A DNA stretch of 64,000 nt from Bifidobacterium choladohabitans (lineage in GTDB: Bacteria > Actinomycetota > Actinomycetes > Actinomycetales > Bifidobacteriaceae): positions 1 through 64,000 of the forward strand of contig NZ_JACFPL010000002.1 of assembly GCF_016102005.1 (NCBI RefSeq), written 5' to 3'. The translations under genes were made by a program, and so were the position numbers. Positions 63,477-64,000 of the stretch are shown one piece after another (positions within the stretch are counted from its first letter, which is position 1; each line of letters begins with the position of its first letter). The notes below the pieces were generated by a model. The model worked only from the letters and a program-made list of their open reading frames with translations. It searched no databases and was not told the DNA's origin.

Positions 63477-64000
63477 GTGTCCCAAGAGGTTGAGCGTTCC
63501 CTCCCTGCAAGCGGGTGGAGCAGGGTCAGGCGGCTAATGACCAGCCTGCCCGTCTTCATCATCCTCATGGGTCTGCTGGCCTCTGTCTCCCACTTGACCG
63601 CCGTTCCCTGGAAATACGAACCGGTGGATCAGAATTTTCCCACCCTGACTCCGGACACCGCAGTCACCTTCGACTGGCCTGCCGGGGTTGACCGGGATAC
63701 CGTGGGGCAGTATCAGGTCGAATCCCGTCACCAGGAACTGAGCGTGGAACGGCCCTCAACTGGGGAGCATCAGCGCATCCGGATACTGATCCGCACCCCC
63801 AAGGAGGCTTCAGGGAATCGGCCGGCAGTAGTCTTCATGCATGGCGCCGGATATGGCACCTGCGACAACTCCTTCGGGGACGTGGCCCGGACCCTGGCCT
63901 CTGCCGGTTTCGTCACCGCCGTGCTGGACAAGCCGGTCTGGTCCACCACGGATGCCGACCGGGACTATCCTGCTTCGGCCAAGGCCTACGAGCGGGTTGC
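63477..64000 (+). CDS. Alpha/beta hydrolase, N-terminal part, cut by the window end
   Basis: At least 174 residues. I start it at GTG 63477, seven bases after the -10 TACAAT (63464-63469), because ATG 63468 overlaps that hexamer; no ribosome-binding site is present. One membrane helix (LPVFIILMGLLASVSHL) anchors it. After a beta region comes VVFMHGAGYGTCDN, the oxyanion-type strand and turn of the alpha/beta hydrolase fold, then LASAGFVTAVLDKP. The catalytic Ser and His lie outside the window. Substrate unknown. Confidence 0.75.
   Translation, partial: MSQEVERSLPASGWSRVRRLMTSLPVFIILMGLLASVSHLTAVPWKYEPVDQNFPTLTPDTAVTFDWPAGVDRDTVGQYQVESRHQELSVERPSTGEHQRIRILIRTPKEASGNRPAVVFMHGAGYGTCDNSFGDVARTLASAGFVTAVLDKPVWSTTDADRDYPASAKAYERV

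Overview
The window is high-GC chromosomal DNA from an actinobacterium, most probably a Bifidobacterium or close relative. This rests on the carbohydrate loci, the xseA/xseB, dapF/murI and dxr/ispG genes, a translational ileS T-box leader, and a block (phosphotransferase-like, UvrD-like, DUF2342, Lon-like) that from memory is also kept together in mycobacteria. Species cannot be named from sequence alone.

Layout. 1-10.2 kb is accessory: a large cell-wall RCC1/TIG surface protein, a 1 kb stretch without a gene, a decayed secreted-protein gene, a lipoprotein, and a compact minus-strand set (MarR, frameshifted DHA2 exporter, short HExxH metallopeptidase, Panacea-domain protein, a 46-residue protein). 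10.2-19.7 kb is a plant-glycan locus: a secreted multi-domain GH30 endo-beta-1,6-galactanase, an ABC sugar importer (two permeases and a lipoprotein) and an AraC regulator. 20-24.1 kb holds a methyltransferase, tRNA-Arg(CCT), a membrane EEP-family protein and exodeoxyribonuclease VII. 24.6-30.8 kb holds an 1821-residue protein related to the activator and component of 2-hydroxyacyl-CoA dehydratases, followed by an acetyltransferase. 30.8-39 kb is a second sugar locus: TetR, an MFS transporter, and cytoplasmic GH30, GH42 and GH3 enzymes. 39-64 kb is mostly core: gshA-like ligase, ileS with T-box, aldo/keto reductase, SPFH protein, patatin-like protein, murI, dapF, a VKOR protein, a PHP phosphoesterase, DUF3107, the conserved actinobacterial block, DUF3052, a DHA2 exporter, tRNA-Val(TAC), a DivIVA-domain protein, dxr, ispG and the start of an alpha/beta hydrolase.

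How the genes may work together. The first sugar locus probably cuts beta-1,6-galactan side chains of arabinogalactan outside the cell and imports the oligosaccharides. The second probably imports a small beta-linked glycoside whole and hydrolyses it inside, under a TetR repressor whose candidate operator lies at the MFS promoter start. Several core genes share a leaderless start layout, a -10 hexamer six or seven bases before ATG/GTG. The most unusual observations are the two seven-bladed RCC1 propellers each inserted in a TIG domain, the metallopeptidase/Panacea/small-protein set, and a pair of interlocked inverted repeats just ahead of the ABC binding-protein gene.
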